From assembly GCF_004193775.1 (NCBI RefSeq), contig NC_041010.1, positions 40,103,562-40,167,561 on the forward strand: DNA of 64,000 bases, written 5' to 3'. Shown in pieces: positions 58,540 through 64,000 of the stretch (positions are counted from its first letter, which is position 1; the number at the start of each line of letters is the position of its first letter). Both the position numbers and the translations under genes were made by a program. The notes below the pieces were generated by a model. The model did not search any database. It was given only the letters and a program-made list of their open reading frames with translations, and was not told where the DNA came from. This DNA comes from Glycine soja. Lineage: Eukaryota; Streptophyta; Magnoliopsida; Fabales; Fabaceae.

Positions 58540-61500
58540 ATGAACACTGTTAGCTAAAAGACTAAAACTCTTGTGTGTTTTTAATAGAGAAAAGACCCTC
58601 AAAAGTTGAGTTTGAAACTAAGAAAGTGGTATTATTTTGATTCTCTCTAGGTTACATTAAAGGGTGTGAGATGAGATAAATAGAAAAAGAGAAAAGACCC
58701 TTCTTGTAGTTTCAAGAAACAAGACATAAAAAATACTAGTGAGTGAGAGGAAAAAAAATGACTTGAGCTCAAATGCAATGCATAATATAGTACTATAGTT
58801 TAGTTAAATGGTGTTCGTTGCTGAACTTTTTCGTTCCACTCAATACATTTCAAATCCAACAGAATTTTTTTTTGAATTACACAAATGGGGCCCCTCTTTC
58901 AAACGGTACCTAAGCACAGCTAAAACCTCTTCATTTGTTGGTTTCCAACTACATCTCATTAGTGACTGATAAGTGCTCATTACTGCAAATTAAAGTCACC
59001 GTTTCGACATTCCAACTGTACCCTGGGCCGGCTAATAATCATATTTGAAATATAATTTGAATATCAAGTTAATTCTTTGAAAAAGTAGCTCTACGTATTT
59101 GAATGGATGATTGAACAATAATAATCCATACAATAAAGGCAACACTAATTTTTTTTGTATGCATATTCATTATCTATTTTATCCTTCAACTGTTATTAAA
59201 ATTGCACAATTTTCATATTTTATCCACTCTCTTCTAAACATGATATATTCCTTGTACAATTAGTAACATGATCAAAATAATATTTAGGCTAGTAACTGTT
59301 ATTGATTGATGAGTCTATTAGACCATCAATTATTAAATCGTTATTAGGTCATTCTGATAAGAATCACATAGACAAGATGAGAAGAAACTTGTTTGAACCT
59401 CATCACATTCACAAATGTCCTTGTTCCAAATGTTCACTCTTTAATGAGTGAGAGTGTATGTTAGAAATTTCACATTAATTAGTGTAAATAATGAAGACAA
59501 ACTCATCTCATGAGCACAAACCTTTTTAAGTTTGAATTCAAACTCTTGAGTTTTCAATTTTCATTCAGCCTTCTCTCTTTTATTTTAAGAAAAATAGTAA
59601 AAAAATGCAAACATAATAGTATCAGTCTTCCCACTGCTACTAATAATTATGTGTTGAATCAACATTAAACTCATAATAAGATAGCAAAAACTACAATAAA
59701 ATGTTGTACTGTTTTCTTGGCAATCTCGCTTTTGACTCATTATTACTTGGAGAAGAAGAATTCCAATTTTGAGACATGAATAAAGTTGTGACAGAATAGA
59801 AACGACGAACAAAACGCACACATGTCAAAACTCAACAGTCAACAGTAATATAATGGTCACTAGAGTCACCCAAGTGAGCCACTACAATACATGACTACAT
59901 ATTATTATTATTAAAAGTTTAACATATTTGTTTCGGTGAATTAACAATTAATTTAGTCCTTAACCTAGTTTTGCTCGAGAAAACAAAGGGAAAAAGACGA
60001 TATTCACAAGATGATTAAACAAAAATAGGATAGAAAATGTCGATAGTTTGTTGTCTCTGTTGATGAACGTGAATAACATTGGGAAGGATGGACCCACGTG
60101 TCTACTACCCCACCACCCCCAGGTTTCCAGTTACTAAAAAAAACTCATATCCCGACAGATTCAAATTGTATTCAACCGTTTGAAGCTTTTTTTTTGTCTG
60201 AATCTGAACACTGCATCTGTCTCAGAAATTAAAAGCAACCTAAAGTACCTCAAGGTTAGGTAAGTTCTTCATATCCCGAATTAATCGCAGGGATGAATAT
60301 ATGCTTGAAGATTTTTGGTTATATTGTTTTGTTTCTATGTGCAAACATGTGATGTGAGCATATTAATATTTCTTACATAACACGTGGAATTTGTGAAAAA
60401 GCATCAAAATTTCATCTTATGTCAAAACTAAATTTGGTAGAGTGATAAATTAGGACGAATTGAGATGAAAGTGAGAAATGAAATTGAATGAAAGGAGAGA
60501 GTAAAAAAAGTAAAGATGAAACATATAATCAAATATTCATTTTATTACATTAAAATAATGCATGTTTTATATTAAAGGTGTCACAATATTTTTTTTAACT
60601 AATTGAATATTAGTAGTCAATTATGTAAATTGCATAATTAATTATGCAATTTCATCTAAAACCACCTAAAAGCAAAATCCAAATGATTGACCACCTAAAA
60701 GCAAAATTCAAATAATTGATCACCTAATTGACTATGTTATAAACATAATTGATCATATTACCATATGCAAAGAAGATGAATTTTTTTTATAAAGAAAATA
60801 ACATGAGGGCCTTCTCATGGAGGGTTAATTTTGATAAGTGCATTAGTATTCTAGTGTTATGTTTTACCAACCCTTACTTTCACTCCATTTTGAGATGAAA
60901 GTAAAAAAGGACTATGCTCATTTTTTTTTGTTCAAATTTTTCATTTATCTTTCTCCACCAAACATCCTTCTCTCCACTTTCACCTTAATTCAACTCAGAT
61001 TATTTTCACCTCTAATTTATTCCCTTAAACCAAACACTACCTTATACATGTTGAGATACATTTGGTCAAATGGTTGCTCGTATCAGCCTTTTTGTCTTGA
61101 CATAGTATTTCTCAATCTCGTGTAAAATACAAGTAGTATGTGAGATCGCAATTTACACAGTACTACTCGAATCCAGCTTAGAATGCTCACAAGAACCAAC
61201 ACTAATAATCAATTTCAAATCAGGACATTTAAGATTTTCTTTTTTAAAACTTATATTAAAGTGAATTAATACCAGCAATTTCTTGCTTACTTTATAGGTT
61301 TTCGTTGTCATCAGAAATGCAACATCAATACCTATTTCCTTTAGCGTGGTTTCATTAAAGGAAACAGAAGAATGTTGACGATCATCCGAAAGTGTGAAAT
61401 GAATTCTGCTAAAGTTATGAATATTCCTAAAATTAAACTGGATTTCAACAGTATCCAAACTAAAGTGCTCGTGGGTTGTCGCAACTAGCAATGAACATGC

Positions 61501-62234
61501 ATGCGCACTTTATTTCCCCATGTTTGCGCCTCTAATGTTAACATGTCCAACTTTTGTTAAACATTACCGTGGAGATTGGAGTAAAGTTTGGGTAGCTAAA
61601 AGCCACATGCATGGTTATAAAGTTCTAAATGCCATTTATGCAAAAATGACCCAAATATTTGGACCCATATAACAAAACTTTTTATGAAATTATCATAATA
61701 AAGTACAATAAGTTGATATCCTCTTTTTATTTGAAAGAGTTTTTTTTTACAAGGTGAAACCTCTTTTTACTCAAAATCCCAAAATTACCTCCATCAAATG
61801 CCCCTCTAACATTAATATTAGAGGACATTCTCTGGATTTTGAACACCTACTTAGCTGTGCTATAGCTCTGTTGCAGACGCTACAATAAAGAGCCATAACA
61901 ATGCTTTTAGCGGCAGAGGCAGAGTCCAATTTCTGGTTGTGTAAGTATCCAATTTCACCTTTTTTTCTCTCTCTTAAGAATGAAGAGTTTACTACTATTT
62001 GATTCCACAAATATACCAAAACAAGCAACCATCAAACTTGGCAACAATTGACAGCATTTGAAACAAGAAATCTTATTTATTTCCATAATATGCACCATAT
62101 CATGGCCCTTCCCAGAGCACACAACACAATTACATCTATGAAAAGGAAAATGTTTCTAGTATATTCTTGCATCAAAAGAGTCTCACACCACACATTAAAG
62201 ACAGTTAAACAGCCAACAAGAGGATTCAAGGGTT
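58540..62234. other. ROP promoter and intergenic region
   Basis: The right side of the ROP start should hold its promoter. CCCACGTGTC, a G-box/ABRE-type core, lies at 60093-60102, about 1.55 kb upstream. A short direct repeat (ACCACCTAAAAGCAAAAT, twice, near 60660-60705) and a weak inverted repeat (60425-60560 with 60860-61045) suggest a degraded small transposon. An open frame at 61491-61153 (-, 112 codons) shows no family I know. The stretch before 62235 probably includes the peroxiredoxin 3' untranslated region. Confidence 0.4.
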
Positions 62235-63582
62235 TTAAAGGGCCTTGATGATCTCTTCAGCACTGGAGATGGTGAACTCTCCTCCACTTTCAACATTCGC
62301 AACCTTCACCTTGAGGTCTTCTACCAGCAGAGCAAACCTCTTTGAGCGGACGCCGAGACCCTTGTCAGTGAGGTCAAGCTCAAGACCAAGGGCATTGGTG
62401 TATTTGGCTGCACCATCAGCAAGGAACTTAACATGCTTGTTCTCTGGGAATGTTTTGGCCCATGAGTTCATCACAAATGGGTCATTCACTACAAAATCAG
62501 AGGCAATTTCAGATTAGCCATTTAACAAACGATCTATCTTCAAGACTTCTATTACTAGCACCATGAGTAGTTTCTTTTGTAGGTCATAGTATGAGTATGG
62601 TTTCTCACCACACCACACAAAAGGCCAGTTCAATCCATATAGAATTATACCCATGATAAAAGCAAATCAACAATCAATAGCCAATAATTAAATTAACAAT
62701 CAAGCAACAACAGGCTATTTGGAATCCATGTCCTGAAAAAACCCGGAGGCTCAACAAGTAGAAAAAGGATGGTGAATTTCAAGGCAAGTACCTTGGAAGT
62801 TTAGATTAAATCATGCAACAATTGAGAAGAATTTTCACACAAGTCAACAATACTACAGTATACATCACTTGGCCACCATCATTATCAATTGATTGAACAA
62901 TCGACCATCCCAAGTCAAATCAACCAACAAGTACACCCCCTTCATCTTCTTATGCTGACATCCCAAATCAATAACCAACAAGTATACAGGCATGCACACA
63001 TGGAGGGGGAAATTATGATGTGTTTAGAGTCTCACCACTGATACAGATTATTTCGTCCACACCCTTTCCTTTCAGCTCTTCTGCTCTCTCAATGAAGCCA
63101 GGAACGTGCTTCAAGCTATTACAAATTCAGATCAAAATATTTAAAACACCACCATCTATACTTTATCAACACAAAACCCTACTAACAATCGAAACAACAA
63201 CAAAGTAGCCCCAAAATTTTGGGGATTCAACACCAAAACCCATTACATAAGAATCAAGACCCTCCAATATCCAATTCATCATACCCCAGTTAAAAAATCA
63301 CTTGGATCAACAAAGCAACAGTTCATATCTAATTTAAAAATAAAAACTTTGGGGGTAAAAATGCTGAATCTCAAGTACCCATGAATCTGTTTCAGTTTAG
63401 TTTATGGTGAAAAGGGAAAGTAAAGACCTGCAAGTAGGAGTGAAGGCACCGGGAACCCCAAAGATGATGACTTTCTTGCCGGTGGCGAGAGAGTGAATGG
63501 AGACAGTTTGGGGTTTGTTTTCTTCATCCAAGTAAGCCAAAATGCCGTCTGGAATCACGTTTCCCACTGCAATTGGAGCCAT
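62235..63582 (-). CDS. PRXIIB: Type II peroxiredoxin (cytosolic PRXIIB-like)
   Basis: Three exons (63582-63428, 63115-63036, 62488-62235) join in phase to 162 residues, the usual length of plant cytosolic PRXII. The peroxidatic Cys51 lies in GAFTPTCS, and the resolving Cys76 lies in DEIICISVNDPFVM. The FPENKHVKFLADG and GLGVRSKRFALLVEDLKV segments complete the fold. It reduces H2O2 and alkyl hydroperoxides using glutaredoxin or thioredoxin. There is no transit peptide: MAPIAVGNVIPDG starts the fold directly, so it is cytosolic rather than the plastid (IIE) or mitochondrial (IIF) form. The name is by similarity to Arabidopsis PRXIIB/C/D, which are nearly identical to each other. Confidence 0.95.
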
Positions 63583-63661
63583 TGATGCTGATACTCAAAA
63601 TAACACTCTGCAATGAAATTCGTGTTGTGTTTTCTTACTTCCTCCTACAAATCCAACCCGA

Positions 63662-63670
63662 CTTATATAG
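63662..63670 (-). promoter_or_regulatory. TATA box of the peroxiredoxin gene
   Basis: On the minus strand CTATATAAGT lies about 80 bases upstream of the ATG at 63582. That would place transcription start about 50 bases before the ATG. The spacing fits a core promoter with a short leader. Confidence 0.6.
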
Positions 63671-64000
63671 CAAATAGTCCCGTGTTTTAATTAAATACTG
63701 TAATTTGTTTATTAGATTTAGAGGTAGGACTAGGAACTGCCAATGCAGAAGCTTCTGGAAGAGAGGAGGCCCATCACTTTTTTTATTTTATCCTAAAAAT
63801 CGAAGATTAGAGTTTATAATAATTTGTTGTTCAATTAAGTGTGTCAAATTTCATCAATTTTTTGTTATATAGAGGGATTTTAATAAAAAATTAAAATAGA
63901 AATTATGAAATAAAAACAAAAATTAAGTTTTCCATGTATTAAATACTACTTTTTTATTTCTATATTATTGTTTTTAAAAATAAAATTCATATGATAAATT
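63671..64000. other. Upstream region of the peroxiredoxin gene
   Basis: AT-rich DNA with no coding frame. It should contain proximal promoter elements of the peroxiredoxin gene, but none was identified with confidence. Confidence 0.4.

Noticed and set aside
61153..61491. 112-codon open frame on the minus strand
   Set aside because: There is no known domain, no clear splice or promoter context and no paralogue in the window. It could be a gene remnant, but nothing supports it beyond being open.

Overview
The window is nuclear DNA from a flowering plant, most likely a legume close to soybean (Glycine). The genes are interrupted by short AT-rich introns with GT..AG borders. Every recognisable product is a plant family member. 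The retrotransposon remnants, including an LTR with the TGTAATCGATTACC-type motif, look soybean-like. Species assignment is inference from pattern memory, not a search.

Nine protein-coding genes can be assembled exon by exon with consistent splice phases. They are: a TRM/LONGIFOLIA-like DUF4378 protein (+, 2702-5707); AUGMIN subunit 1 (-, 7513-9766); a COV1/LIKE-COV membrane protein (+, 10819-14680); a single-pass LEA_2 (LEA14-type) membrane protein (+, 19902-22009); a RanBP2-type zinc-finger RNA-binding protein (-, 23489-27668); a plastidic glucose transporter 2-like MFS protein (+, 36589-40971); the CDK-activating kinase CDKF;1 (-, 43120-44729); a type II ROP GTPase (-, 55500-58539); and a type II peroxiredoxin (-, 62235-63582). 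They do not form an operon-like or pathway unit. They are ordinary housekeeping, cytoskeletal and signalling genes: AUG1 and TRM proteins both act on microtubules, while ROP and CDKF;1 act in signalling and the cell cycle.

Between genes the DNA is AT-rich and carries decayed mobile DNA. The most structured part is 29.1-34.3 kb. There a pair of inverted repeat arms encloses a hAT-like element with an 8-bp target duplication, which contains a gypsy-type solo LTR, which in turn contains a copia-type solo LTR with a 5-bp target duplication. A broken gene for a small membrane protein lies between the same arms. A short Ty1/copia element with two LTRs and a large internal deletion lies at 50.1-52.9 kb. 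Degenerate non-LTR (LINE) pieces lie at 8.0, 28.4 and 47.4 kb. Several short tandem or dispersed duplications and four (AT)n microsatellites complete the picture.

No tRNA, rRNA, CRISPR or prokaryote-like system was seen. I found no convincing new biological system. The strongest leads are the nested insertion stack, the copia element with non-canonical LTR ends and an in-frame integrase deletion, a duplicated block with conserved islands (49.7 and 54.6 kb), and a tandem duplication that straddles a splice acceptor in the COV-like gene.
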